From assembly GCA_022749755.1 (NCBI GenBank), contig CM040442.1, positions 11,134,457 to 11,198,456 of the forward strand: 64,000 nucleotides of DNA. The letters are read 5' to 3'. Below are positions 35,881 through 46,732 of the stretch, one piece after another (position 1 is the stretch's first letter; each line of letters opens with the position of its first letter). Both the position numbers and the translations under genes were made by a program. This DNA comes from Azadirachta indica (lineage: Eukaryota; Streptophyta; Magnoliopsida; Sapindales; Meliaceae). Under the pieces are notes generated by a model that saw only the letters and a program-made list of their open reading frames with translations, ran no database searches and was not told the DNA's origin.

Positions 35881-35964
35881 CCAGCCCCTCCTTAACAAAG
35901 TCTCAGGGGTCTCATAAAGAAAAAGAAAAGTAAAAGGGAATATTATTCAAAATTGTTAGACAAA

Positions 35965-37435
35965 ATAATACTTTTCTACTATGAAGTTCCATGATAAGAT
36001 CCAGGGCACACTAAAGTTGATATGGAATCATATTTCACCATGGAAGGGTTGATTAGTTCTTAACATTTTCTTGATGTACTAGGGAAAAGACTCCTGAGTA
36101 ATTTGTTTTAGGTAGATTGAATCATTTGCTCCTAAATAAAATCACCATTTTTGAAACCACGACCGCATTACATTCAAACATTAAGTATTAAAGTGAATGA
36201 ACCATGAATGGTCAAAACTTCTTAGATAGAACATCCTAAACCATGCTAATTGATAATCAATATAATTATCCATTTGGTTTAAATGGAACTGAAAATGGTA
36301 TAGGTGAGTAAATTGAGGTAGAAAGGAAATCTCTTGGGGAGATAACCTTTTTGATTTTATAGGTTAAGTAGGCTATTTCTTTTATATTTTTGGGGTTTCT
36401 ATGATAGGCTATTTCTATAGATTGAGTATCTACCAAAATCAATTCATAAAATTGTTTGGTTTTAAGTACCTTGTCGATAAGATAAGACAAATCATGGTGG
36501 AGTAATTTGGAAGTCAGGTTTTATAATTCTTGGAGGTTAATTAGTCTATAGTAAGAAGTAATTTGAATATGTTCAATAGGACTTTTGACTTGGTAATTGG
36601 ACTTTTGTGTATTCTGCATAGATGATGCAGTATTTGTTTGATTATTTGGCTGGGTAGATAACCCTTGAATAGCTTGAGTATATGTTAAAAGAGAAAATTC
36701 ATGAGTAAGTAGAGTCATACCTGAGCTAGCCAGCTTAGCACTTTGGGTAGGACTTTGAGTATTGATTGCATAATCTGACGGTTTCATGGTTTTCTTAGAG
36801 GAAGACATTTTGGGTGAATTTTGTTTATGTCAGTTTTTCCTTGTAGAAATTCTTTGGTTAGATAGTCCAAAAGAGAGTTATTCTCCCCTTTTATATAAGC
36901 AATTGAAAGTTTAAAATTTGTTAAAATTGCTTACCATCTTGCAAAAATTTGTTTAGAAACCAAATTTTTAACAAATTTTTCTAAAACATCTTTTGCCAAT
37001 TTGCATTCAATCCTTAATAAAAATTGTTTATTGAATAAATTGTCTTGAAATTTTATAATACAAAGAACAATTGATAAAATTTCTTTTTTAGTAATTGAAT
37101 AATTCTTTTGAGTATTATTCCACACACCCGAATAAAATCTAACTATTTATTCATTAGATAATTCTGCTAAATTTTATTTAAGAATATTGCCATATTCTAT
37201 ATTTGAAGCATCTGTCTCTACTATGAGGTTTGCTAAGGGATCAGGGATAACTAAACATGGAAGAACCTTAATCTTTTGCTTAAGAACTTGGACTACTTTG
37301 GTGTGTTCATCAGACCATAAAAGAGAATTTTTAGATAATCTATTTTATAGCGATTTGTAGAGTTGTCTAAGGTTTGGGAAAAAATCAACAACATAATTTA
37401 GGAAACTTAAAAATCTCTGTAATTGAGTACAGTGG
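35965..37435 (-). pseudogene. Second tandem copy of pararetrovirus RNase H plus second ORF
   Basis: 35965-36850 repeats the second ORF and 36850-37435 repeats the RNase H end of the polymerase seen at 34010-35170, same orientation, offset about 2.22 kb. Longest remaining frames: 36521-36808 (beginning MSSSKKTMKPSDYAINTQSP, Ser/Thr/Gln-rich), 36266-36490 and 36931-37125. The second-ORF start is therefore visible in two copies. Stops interrupt both. Confidence 0.75.
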
Positions 37436-37766
37436 AATTAAGAAGCTTTAGTTCTTCAAATTCATTTTAAAGAGATAAAGTTTCTTCATGCTCTTTAATG
37501 GAGTATGCAGTCTTAAAACCAAAATTTTCTATATCATAAATAACATTTGGAGGAATATTAGGTAATTTATCCTTTGTAAAATAATTTTCTATATTAGTAA
37601 TTTTACTTATAACTTCCCTATAATTGATTATCCTAGAGGAATCATTGGATTTATAACTTACAAATTTTGTAATTGATGATGCCATGATTATGTTTATGCA
37701 TGTAAACAACAAAGATAGCGAGATCTTATACCTAGAGAGAGTCAGCCGTACTGGGTGGTGAGACAA
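37436..37766 (-). pseudogene. Pararetrovirus ORF1 5' end, truncated by deletion
   Basis: Directly downstream of the leader and primer-binding site, a frame (ATG choices at about 37766 and 37682; the second begins MASSITKFVSYKSNDS) runs to a stop at 37467. It likely represents the beginning of the viral polyprotein. It then joins RNase H sequence at about 37435, so the bulk of the viral ORF is deleted between these points. Confidence 0.6.
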
Positions 37767-38690
37767 GCTGGTCTTACTGCCTTAAACTCTTCATGGGACT
37801 TACAGCTGTTGAAACACTTCTTTCCTAGCTGCAAGCTTTCTAAGTAGGTAGATCTCTAGCAATCCTAAGTGTTTAACACTCGCAAACATAAAGCAAAGCT
37901 TCAAGCAATTTTGAAAATCTCTTGGCTCTAATACCAATTCTTACCCAGGATGGATCAGGACTTAGAAAATTGATGAGTAAATAATTTGAAAATGTATGAA
38001 AATATATGAAAATTGAAGATTAATTTGAAATTCGTAAAGAAGTAATAAAATATTGTATAAGTTTATTGATGGCTAAATTTTACAAAGGTTTTGAATTTCC
38101 AATTTGCCTTCAAATTAGCTTATAAATTAGCCTCTGTCTAAGAATGGAGAACGAAAAGGATTTTATCCATGAGTATCTAGCCTCTAGGGCTTACAACACT
38201 AATTACAAGTTTGAATAATTGAGTACAATAATTTCAACTTTTGACAATAGTAAAATAATTGAATACAACTTTTGAATAAAGTAAATGCCTGCTGTCAATC
38301 ATGAGCTTCACATGATTTTCCACCGAAAGCAGCTTTGTCTTCTCTTAATAATTGAGTAGCTTTGAAAATCTTGAATAATTGAATTATGGGATCTACGAAC
38401 CTTTAAAGCTTAGAAGAATTATGACTAAATGATCTAGTGATAACCCTGTTGAAGATTCTTAAGTAGAGTCCTTGTCATCATCTATCTCTCTAATTATTTT
38501 GTCTAACAATTTTGAAAAATGTTCCCTTTTATTTTTCTTTTTGCTATGAGGCCCCTGAGACTTTGTTGAAGAAGGGTTGACTTTGTCCTAGCTGGCAAAA
38601 TTATCTTCTGAGGAGGCAAGCTTGGAAGACATTGAATATCACCAACTCGTTTGGACTGTAACCATTGAGTAAGGGCCTTCGAGGTAAAAA
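37767..38690 (-). pseudogene. Pararetrovirus leader/non-coding region with primer-binding site
   Basis: Minus-oriented viral non-coding region containing the primer-binding site at 37925-37936. It matches other leader copies at 29690-30590 (same strand) and 39600-40130 (opposite strand). It would hold the viral promoter and polyadenylation region, but no function can be asserted. A short second-type segment at about 38500-38690 matches 30290-30480. Confidence 0.65.
37925..37936 (-). promoter_or_regulatory. tRNA-iMet-type primer-binding site of the pararetrovirus
   Basis: The minus strand reads TGGTATTAGAGC, one mismatch from the usual TGGTATCAGAGC complementary to the 3' end of initiator tRNA-Met, the primer used by caulimovirids. 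It lies between the leader and the start of ORF1, as expected. Confidence 0.75.
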
Positions 38691-38970
38691 TGTCATTCAT
38701 AATATTTTGAAATTCACTAGAGGCATTTTTAAGTTCAAAGGGCATTATGTTCTATTCGTAATGTCCAAATTAAGTAGTAAAAGCAATCTTATATCTATCT
38801 TCCTCAACTATTTGAATTTACCAAAATTCTGATTTCATATCAAATTTGCTAAATGTGCATATACTATGAATTCTATTGAGTAAATCTCATTTATTACGGA
38901 TTGCGTACCTAATCCACTGAAGTACTTTATTTAAAGGTTTATAATTAATTACTAACCTAGGGACACCACA
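38690..38970 (-). pseudogene. Pararetrovirus reverse-transcriptase fragment
   Basis: A third, short RT piece on the minus strand, matching 35455-35700 (visible: EFQNIMNDIFTS, the block just before the catalytic motif). It is fused at about 38690 to the non-coding segment and ends at a non-viral island near 38970. Too short and broken to function. Confidence 0.7.
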
Positions 38971-39595
38971 TAATAAACAAATTAATTAATTTAGGCCAAT
39001 GTGGGTATCAATTGAAGTTTTATTTTGTTCTTTCTAATAATTAATGCATGTTTGATATAATTAGCAGCTTGTTAATTAATTCATATGCTTTCCTCTTGAT
39101 CAGTTGCATGCATGCATGCATGGAATTAATTCACGAAGAAAAATATACCAAAGATATTATACACATATATGACCTTCGGCCGGGCCCATCTCCTATTCGA
39201 TCGATCGATAATAATTAATTATCGAACCCAATTTAGCTTTAATTAGTAAATATTATTTTCATAATTAAATGAAGCTCTATCTCTTCGATCAAATCATAAT
39301 TGATCTTCGAAAGTTGCTTTAATTATTCATTGCATCAGTATATATAAATTAAGTATGCTTTAGTGTGTGTGTATGTATATATATATAATTCTCTTGTTGA
39401 TAATTACTGCAGTTGCAGTACGTTTACAATTAATTACAGATCTTTTTACAGTATGATTATTATTAGTATTTGCAAGTTTTTCTTTTTTTCTTTTTTAAAA
39501 TAAAAAATGCTTTAAGTTGCAATCTTAATTTGTTTATTATGTGGAACACATATTGTTGAAATCATGGAGGAAATTGAAATATTGTTGTAAGCCCC
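38970..39595. other. Non-viral island inside the pararetrovirus mosaic
   Basis: Sequence without similarity to the viral segments. It holds the palindromic runs GCATGCATGCATGCATG (about 39105-39121) and CGATCGATCGAT (about 39200-39211), and a TA/GT microsatellite near 39365-39387. It separates a minus-oriented RT fragment from a plus-oriented leader. Presumably host DNA; no gene seen. Confidence 0.55.
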
Positions 39596-40135
39596 AATGC
39601 TTTAAGTGGTTTTCTACTAAGATTTTGAAAGCTACTCAATTATAATTATCAAGAGAAGACAAAGCTATTTTCGGTGAAAAATCATGTAAAATTCGTGACC
39701 GACAGTAAGCATCTACTTTATTAAAAAGTTATATTCAATTATTTTACTATTGTCAAAAGTTAAAATTATTGTACTCAATTATTTAAAGTTGTAATTATTG
39801 TTGTAAGTCCTAAAGACTAGATATTCGTGTATAAAATCTTCTTCGTTCTCCATTTTTAGATAGAGGCTAATTTAAAAGCCAATTTGAAAGCGAATTCAAA
39901 ATTTAAAATCTTTGTAAAATTTAACCATCAATAAAATATTTTTATTCTCAAAAATCTTTTTTTTTTATTTTATTTCCAAAAACTTATACAATATGTTATT
40001 ACTTCTTTATGAACTTCAAATTAATCTTCAATTTTCATATATTTTCATACATTTTCAAATTATTTACTCATCAATTTTCTAGATCATGATCCATCCTAGG
40101 CAAAAATTAGTATCAAAGCCAAGAGAATGATAACC
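39595..40135 (+). pseudogene. Pararetrovirus leader/non-coding region, plus orientation, with primer-binding site
   Basis: This copy runs 5'-3' on the plus strand and ends in a primer-binding-like TAGTATCAAAGC at 40108-40119 (two mismatches to the tRNA-iMet complement). ATAAAATCTTCTTCG near 39830 and AATAAAATATTTTTATT near 39930 could be remnants of a viral TATA box and polyadenylation region. It is not followed by a viral ORF: host-like sequence begins at about 40140. Confidence 0.65.
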
Positions 40136-40148
40136 TAAAGTCATTTAA

Positions 40149-40286
40149 TCAAATACATAGTAATTGTAAAGATAAATTAAAAGAGAGGAGAGAAATGTAA
40201 ATTAACAAACCATTTTGATGAGAAATAAAAAGCAACATAATAAAACAAGTTGTCAATGGAGCTACAATCAAAAATAGAGTTTTCAT
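40149..40286 (-). pseudogene. Truncated small secreted-protein-like ORF next to a viral insertion
   Basis: From an ATG at 40286 the minus strand reads MKTLFLIVAPLTTCFIMLLF followed by ISHQNG, a credible signal peptide, then hydrophobic residues to a stop after 45 codons. A TATATAAAT box sits about 65-70 bp upstream (near 40345-40353), with a leader of plant type between. The pararetrovirus leader begins within about 10 bp of the stop, so the rest of an original gene or exon may have been displaced. A normal exon ending at a donor after the signal peptide is also possible. Family not recognised. Confidence 0.35.
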
Positions 40287-40828
40287 GATTCTGCTAAAAG
40301 CAAACTTTTGTGTTTGTGAAATATAACAAATTAGCAACTATTTATATAAGTGTATGTATGTATCTTTGCTTTATATTCAAACAGGTAAGATTATCAAACT
40401 AAGGTCTGGTAGAGGCACCATATTTTCTTAATTTAGAGAGCTGATTAAAAATTTATTTTGTTACTTGCTATCACAATCAAATTCCCATTTTTGCTTTAAT
40501 TTATGACAATTTTTGAGAAAATTAAAAGGAAATTCCAACTTAATTTAGGGCATATATATATAGAAGTTTTTATTTTATAAGGGGATCTAGAATAAAATAG
40601 AAGTTTTTATTTGTCCAATAATATTCTTAATATATTATTTAATATTTATATATGTCAACGATTTAATATATCAATTAGACATTAAATTTCAGACTTCAAT
40701 CATATTCAAACTTCAGACAGAGAAAACAAATACTAATTAAGTTAATATAATTAGCATTTACTTATATTTGATGGTTAATGATTTTATTTCACAATAATTT
40801 AAATTGAAAATTATATCATACCATCACA

Positions 40829-42885
40829 AAAACTTTGGTTAAATTGAAGGGTTCTGGTGTATTGATTCTTTGTTCATTTAAAAGAATTTCTCTAAACTTT
40901 ACTAAATAATACTCCTCAATATAAGGGTCTTCTATTTTAACTATGATATGTAAAAGGAATTATTTATCTATTTTTCTACTTATTCCTTGCATATTGATAG
41001 TTTTGCAATTACAAATTTTTTCGAAATTTCTTTCACTATCAATAGTTTCACTAGAATCTCCTTAGAGTTGAATATTATCTAAGTCTGAACTAATTTCTAT
41101 TGGACTAGTCGATTCTTCACTGAGAAGTATTTGGTTAAGTTTTTCTCTAAGTTATCCTTAAAAATCTCATTGATTTTATTCTTAACTCTACATTATCCAA
41201 AAGTATGACTAGACATTACAGGTCTAATAGACTATAGACTGTTTTTTGAATTTAGGCTTTCTAGATTTCTTAGGCTTTGTATAGTAAGACTCAATGGGCT
41301 TGACTATTTTATTGAGCTTTTCATAGTAGGCTATAGATTTGGGCTTTCTACGAGATGGTGCCCTAAGTTCATCATAATCATATTGTTTACAAAATCTCTT
41401 ATAGTTTATTTAAAAGAAAATTTTTCACTATACTTTTTATCTTTGAATTCTTGACAAAAAGTTAAGGCTTCTTTTTTAATAAAACCAAAGAGTTGACGAG
41501 ATGTAATGTTATTCCACATGATTGTATTACCGACAGTATATTCTACTAATTTTTTGAGTATCCTATTGACAAAAATCTTGGGTAATCCTGAAACGAATCT
41601 TTCTTTCCAAAAAGACGTATTACAGTTTGAATGCTGGAATATATGGGTTGTAAAGACATCTTTATACCATCTAAAATTACCTAAAGTTAGACACCTAAAA
41701 TTGGTTAAAACTAATTTAAAGTTTTGTAATTCTTCTACAAGGTTACCTACAATGTGCATAACTATTGTATGAATAAGAGCTTCTACAACGTTTTCACGCT
41801 TTTTTTCATGTTGAAATCCTTCTTCACCTTTTACTGTGTATCTTTCTATATGATTGAGAATAGACTGTTAAGTATTAGAAGACAAACTATTATCCCACCA
41901 ATAGCAGAGGGTTCTTGCAAATCCTACTATTAAAAGTTTGACTGCTTGATGGTCAGAACATTTTTTTGCTTTCTAAGCAGTTGATGTCATTCTCATTTCT
42001 TGGAGTACTTTCATAATTTCATATTTAGATCTACCATCTATGTTCCATTCATGGATAGCATCTCCAGAATATTTCTCAGTAAAAAACTTACTACGTTTTT
42101 CAAATTGAATATCAGGTAGAGTTGGTTTGGGATAATAATTTCTAATAGAAATAGGGCCTCTACTAGATTGGGTCCTAACGATTTCTGTAGGACAATTCCC
42201 TATTACGAAACTGAACTTACTACTAAAAGTTTCATCTATCATGTTAACATTATTATTTGAAGGGCTTGGAAAATTGGCTAATTTTTTATTGATCTATTCT
42301 AAAAAGTCTACTTTTGAGAAGGTAACAGATTAGGGTAGGTTTAAGGGCTTAAAGGTAGGCTAAGAAATACTAGAAGGAAAAGTTTGACTAGGCTTGAGTT
42401 GACCTATCTTATTTTTTATATGGGTCCAGTGTTGACTACTATGTGAAGTGTTTGAGATTTGTAATTATTTTATTCATAAACATATTTAATATCTCCTAAT
42501 TGGGCTGGATCACTATTGGGCCTATTGTTTGCTATCTTAAATGGACTACCTGGAGTAGAGATTCTTGAGTTTTGAATATTAATGGCTCTAAAAGTAGATG
42601 TTTGGATTGAATGGATCCATGGATTTTTGTTTCCCATTTGATTAAATTAGAATTTCCTACATTAACATGTGGGCTAGAAAATGGACAAGGAGGATCAAAA
42701 TCTATTCTATCTAAATTCATTTCTAACCAAAAAAAGAATGGAATATTAATTTTGCATTTATTCATATCTTCATTCCATAATTTCCTAACGAAAGCTTGAT
42801 CATCTAAATCATTGGTTTTGAGAAACCATTCTCCTTTTTCTTTATTTCTTTCAACCATATATTCTCTTTTAGATGTATTACAGTC
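40829..42885 (-). pseudogene. Pararetrovirus ORF1 part: linker, coat-protein region, downstream spacer
   Basis: In minus-strand order: linker (frame 42897-42532; KCKINIPFFFWLEMNLDRID), a stretch at 42242-41973 (MIDETFSSKFSFVIGNCPTE), and the coat-protein-like block 41759-41406 (SFWKERFVSGLPKIFVNRI). A Lys/Arg-rich stretch (41400-41240) and a probable decayed zinc-knuckle remnant around 41180-41230 follow; of the knuckle only a GH-like/Cys tail can be argued. The spacer then continues to 40829, collinear with about 33230-33400 on the other strand. Stops and frameshifts throughout; the frames do not join. Confidence 0.7.
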
Positions 42886-43405
42886 AAACCTATGCAACGA
42901 TGCAATTTAGTTTAATTGTGCACCCAATTTTCGGGTTAATTTATATGATACAACTATCTTGGACATTTTAGTACTTAATATCCATATTTCAAAACTCAAG
43001 TTTCAAGCTCATAGACAAGGATACATGGTTTTATATATAATTTATTTCAAATAAATTACTTCTTAATTCAACCCTGATGTTTATTTTAAGATGATAGAGG
43101 AAAAACCTCTATCTTAGATATTTAAACAGAATATCAAGATATTTCAGTAGAATCATATACACCAAAATTACTCAAATTGGATAAAATCTTCATTCTCACC
43201 GAATGGCAGATTAATACTCCCTAAATTCCAAGAAATTTAGGTAATAGTAATGTTATTCAAATAGAAAAAAATTCTAGTGGTCAAATACTTATTAGATTTA
43301 AATGTTTTAGCCAACCTAGACATACCTCTACTTATTCAGACTTCCAAGATTTTAGATCATTTTTTTCACTTCCTAATATTTCTAAAATAAACCAAAAAAT
43401 AGATA
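42885..43405 (+). pseudogene. Pararetrovirus movement-protein fragment, plus orientation
   Basis: It matches the movement-protein 3' half at about 31930-32440 (shared CAAGTTTCAAGCTCATAGAC or close to it, AGACAAGGATACATGGTTTT), with many stops. It is joined tail-to-tail at about 42885 with the minus-strand linker segment, creating another inversion junction. Confidence 0.7.
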
Positions 43406-43746
43406 ATAATTTAAAAATATATGAAAATTGAAGATTAATTTGAAATTCGTAAAGGAGTAATAAAATATTGTATAAGATTTTGGAAATAAAATAAGAACAA
43501 AGGATTTTTTAAAATAAAAATATTTTATTGATGGCTAAATTTTGCAAAGGCTTTGAGTTTCTAATTCGCCTCCAAATTCTTACCCAAGATGGATCAGGAC
43601 TTAAAAAATTAATGAGTAAATAATTTGAAAATATATGAAAATTGAAGATTAATTTGAAATTTATAAAGAAGTAATAAAATATTGTATAAGTTTTTGAAAA
43701 TAAAATAAGAGCAAAAGATTTTTGAGAGCAAAAATATTTTATTGAT
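43405..43746 (-). pseudogene. Two short copies of the pararetrovirus leader
   Basis: 43405-43575 and about 43578-43746 are partial, tandem, minus-oriented copies of the leader (AAGATTAATTTGAAATT, AAAATATTTTATTGATGG). The TTCTTACCCAAGATGGATCA phrase that normally borders the primer-binding site remains at 43575-43600, but the site itself is lost. The second copy abuts the right host repeat. Confidence 0.65.
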
Positions 43747-44048
43747 GGTTAAAGATAGAGAGAGATGGCGCAAAAAAAAAAGGGTTGGAGTATGATTTAA
43801 AATTTAAATAAATAAAAAATTAACTCATTAAGACATTTGGTTATTTAAATATAAGTTAAAATTTTTAACTTAATAATATTCAAATATTTTTAGTAAATTT
43901 CATATATCAATTATAAAACAAACTGTTTTTAAATATATGAATAATTTCAAATTTTAGTCCCAAAAATAAATAAACTCTTAACTAAAAAAACTATAAATTA
44001 AAAAACATATTGTATTCTATTATATTAATTATTCAAACTTTACAATTG
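43747..44048 (+). repeat. Right copy of the host direct repeat flanking the pararetrovirus block
   Basis: Same orientation as 29124-29468, from TAAAGATAGAGAGAGAT to CAAACTTTACAATTG, with one deletion of about 36 bp (TGTATGTCAATACATT region) and scattered substitutions. Both copies directly border viral sequence. Confidence 0.8.
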
Positions 44049-44107
44049 TATAAATTAAAAAACATATTGTATTCTATTATATTAATTATTCAAACTTTAC
44101 AATTGTA
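43992..44107. repeat. Perfect or near-perfect tandem duplication, 2 x 57 bp
   Basis: The unit starts TATAAATTAAAAAACATATTG and ends CTTTACAATTG; copies start at 43992 and 44049. The left host repeat at about 29410-29468 has only one unit, so this duplication arose after the large repeat formed, or was lost on the left. Confidence 0.9.
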
Positions 44108-44559
44108 TATTTATAATTAAACGTTAAAAAAAATAAATTTGAATTATCTTATTTTGGAATATATTTTCATAGAAAGCTTATGGTGGATTTAATTAATTGT
44201 GATTCTTTTTATATTATTATAATACATTAAAAAATAAGTCAATAAATTTTGAGAAGATCTTCATCCTAGCTAATTATTGTCATCTTGAGAAATTTTTATT
44301 ATCATTAGCAAAATTTTTTTTGTAATATTTTAATATTTAATTTATTTATATAATAATGTAAAAGTATTAATTTTAAAATTTTTTTAATTGAAAAAAAAAC
44401 GATTTAATAATCATAAAAGAAATATGCTACCATATAAAGAATTAATGAAGGTAATGATGAAATTTTATAAGTTAAAAGAGTAAGTATTGATTGCTATCCT
44501 TATAATTTAATTACACATAAATAATCAAATATAAATTTAACAATTGTTCTATACACCTG

Positions 44560-46260
44560 ACAATCATTGATAGATAATTATTTTTGAATTTCGAAATTTG
44601 CAATATAATTATGAAACCTTATAAAAATGTAATTAGAGTCTCATTAATTTGTTTTCTTTTTTTTTTTCTATAATTTTTTAATTACAATTGCCATACACAC
44701 CCAATTCACTCTACCACATTTCAATAACAATATTAGGTAACATTTTTTTATAAACTGAATTCTAAATAGATCAAAATGTCTAAATTCGAAATATTTATTC
44801 ATTTATCTATTTATTTTTCCTGCAATGTATTAATGAAAAAATATTCTGGTTTAGATAGTATTTATTTTTTAACTGAATTTTAAATAGACCAGAATTTCTA
44901 AACCTAAATAGTTTTTCTTTTTTTTGCCTGAAATATAATTATATGATAAAATCAATTAAAATTTTCAGCCAAAAAGTAAACTTACATTTTACTTAAAAAA
45001 AAGTGTCTTAAATTATAATTATGTTATAAAAATAAAAATATTTAATTACCTAAAATAAAAAAATTCAACCAATTAATTATTAAAAAAAAGGCCCCATAAT
45101 ATTACTATCACAAAGCCAAGAACAACAAAATATTGTTTTAAAGATTTCATCTATCTAGTCAACGACATTGATTTTTATTTTTTGCTTTGAAATTTAATTA
45201 TTTGGATAAATATAGAGTGTGACTGACTCTTAACAAAATAAAAAATACCAATTTATGAACAAAATTTGACCAATATTTTCTTATTTTAGTAACCGATATT
45301 AATGCTTAATTAATCTACCAAAATAGGAATGATAGAAAGGTAAAAACACACATTCCAAATGAACCGATTTTTTTCAAAGACTTTCCTCTATATTTCTTCA
45401 AAATATAATCAACAATAAATGGAAACTTATAATTCACCCTTTAATTTATTCTATCATTCTATATTTCCCACACCTTGCTATTTATCTTAAAATCATAAAT
45501 TATTTTTGAATTTCATAAATTGTGATATAATATATGATTATGAAACATTATAAAAATGTAATTAGAGTATATTAATTTGTTTTCTTTTTTTCCTTTAAAT
45601 TATTTTTATTAAAAATTGCAGCACACCATCATAGTCCGCCACGTCTAAGTAACAACATATATTAGGATAGTGTTTTTTTTTTAACTCAATTTTGAATAAA
45701 TCTAAATTTTGAATATATCATGATGTATTTTTTTCTTTTTCAAAAAAGTATGTCTAGAAATATATATAATAAGATCAATTAATTTTTTTCTCTTCAACCA
45801 AAAAGTTAAAAAATTACTGTTTACTTAATATAAAAGTGTTTTAAAATTATTATTAATAAATATACTTAATTACCTAAAATATATAAATTCAACTAACTAA
45901 ATATTAAGGGAAAAAAAAAACCCTCACTGTTTCTTATAATAGAATGTAATTGATTTAAAATTTACTTATGCGGATAAATATAGAATATGATTGATTCTTA
46001 ATAAAATATAAAATAACCAATTTATGAACATCAATATTTACTCTACCAATATTTTCCTATTTTATTAGCCAATATTAATGCTTATTCTTCCAAAATAAGA
46101 AAGAATAGAGAGATAAAAACACACATTCCAAATGAACCCATAGTTTTGAAAAATTTTCCCCTCTATTTCTTCAAAATATAATCAACAATAAATAAAAAAA
46201 ATGATAATTTACCCTTTTATTCTAACATTTTATATTTCCCATAAATACCTTTCTCTATTT
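44560..46260 (+). repeat. Tandem duplication of the region upstream of the S1-family gene
   Basis: Copy A (about 44560-45485) and copy B (about 45490-46260) share blocks in order: ATTATTTTTGAATTTC, TATAAAAATGTAATTAGAGT, CAATTTATGAACA, AAAAACACACATTCCAAATG, TTTCTTCAAAATATAATCAA and ATATTTCCCA. Copy B ends at the probable TATA box (TATTTAAA, about 46255-46262), roughly 60 bp before the ATG of the S1 gene. Copy A ends in the corresponding TTGCTATTTATC without a gene after it. Suggests gene or promoter duplication followed by loss of one coding part. Confidence 0.75.
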
Positions 46261-46321
46261 AAACATAATGTGCTCTAAAATCTTTCCTAAACCATATGAA
46301 AACATAACAAAACAACTTAAA

Positions 46322-46732
46322 ATGAGTTCTTTCACCAAGCTTACAATCTCCCTTCTCTTGCTATTCGGTACATGCATAAGCATCAGCAATGCTGTACATG
46401 TTCATATCAGAAACGAATTGGAATCAAAATCAAACCTAATCCTTCACTGCAAATCAAAGGATGATGATTTGGGTGTACAGGATCTCACTTATATGCAAAG
46501 CTTTTCTTTTAAATTCGGATGGAATTTTTTCAAAAGAACGTTGTTCTTTTGTGGGGTGACTTTTGATGGCACTTTACATTGGTTTGATGCCTTTAGTGGA
46601 AATACTTATCACTATAAGAATCTTCTTTGGAAGTTGAAAAAGGATGGTCCTTGTTTGCAAGTGTTGAAGTCGAATTATGGAACAAACGAAGAGATTCCGC
46701 CTGAATTTTGTCGTGAATGGAAATACAAATAA
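46322..46732 (+). CDS. Self-incompatibility S1-family (SPH) secreted protein, 136 aa
   Basis: The S1/SPH family comprises small, secreted, cysteine-containing plant proteins. The founder acts as the stigma self-incompatibility ligand in poppy; most members in other plants have unknown, often tissue-restricted roles. Visible: a signal peptide (MSSFTKLTISLLLLFGTCIS, cleavage near residue 24), then VHVHIRNEL, LILHCKSKDDDLG, FGWNFFKRTLFFCGVTF, HWFDAF, GPCLQV and PEFCREW. Cysteines at mature-region positions 43, 77, 111 and 130 fit the conserved two-disulfide pattern. The frame is open from an upstream ATG at 46268, but the one at 46322 gives a proper signal peptide and is preferred. Intronless, normal family length, apparently intact. 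Upstream lies a duplicated promoter-like region; downstream a duplicated 3' fragment. Confidence 0.9.
   Translation: MSSFTKLTISLLLLFGTCISISNAVHVHIRNELESKSNLILHCKSKDDDLGVQDLTYMQSFSFKFGWNFFKRTLFFCGVTFDGTLHWFDAFSGNTYHYKNLLWKLKKDGPCLQVLKSNYGTNEEIPPEFCREWKYK

Larger units (their letters stand above)
29469..43746. mobile_element. Endogenous pararetrovirus (Caulimoviridae) mosaic, rearranged and non-functional
   Basis: Fragments of one virus type occur in both orientations: movement protein, coat-protein region, start of the aspartic protease, reverse transcriptase, RNase H, a second ORF, and non-coding leaders with a tRNA-Met-type primer-binding site. No integrase or LTRs were seen, which fits a caulimovirid rather than a retrotransposon. 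A separate ORF downstream of RNase H recalls florendovirus-type genomes; a petuvirus-like relative is an alternative. Every frame has stops, frameshifts or truncations, and pieces are shuffled, so no intact genome exists here. Non-viral islands lie at about 38970-39595 and 40140-40828. Individual segments are listed separately. Confidence 0.85.

Noticed and set aside
34620..37435. Alternative reading of the RT/RNase H region as a Ty3/gypsy retrotransposon
   Set aside because: No integrase or LTRs; movement-protein and coat-protein-like regions and a leader with tRNA-Met primer site point to Caulimoviridae.
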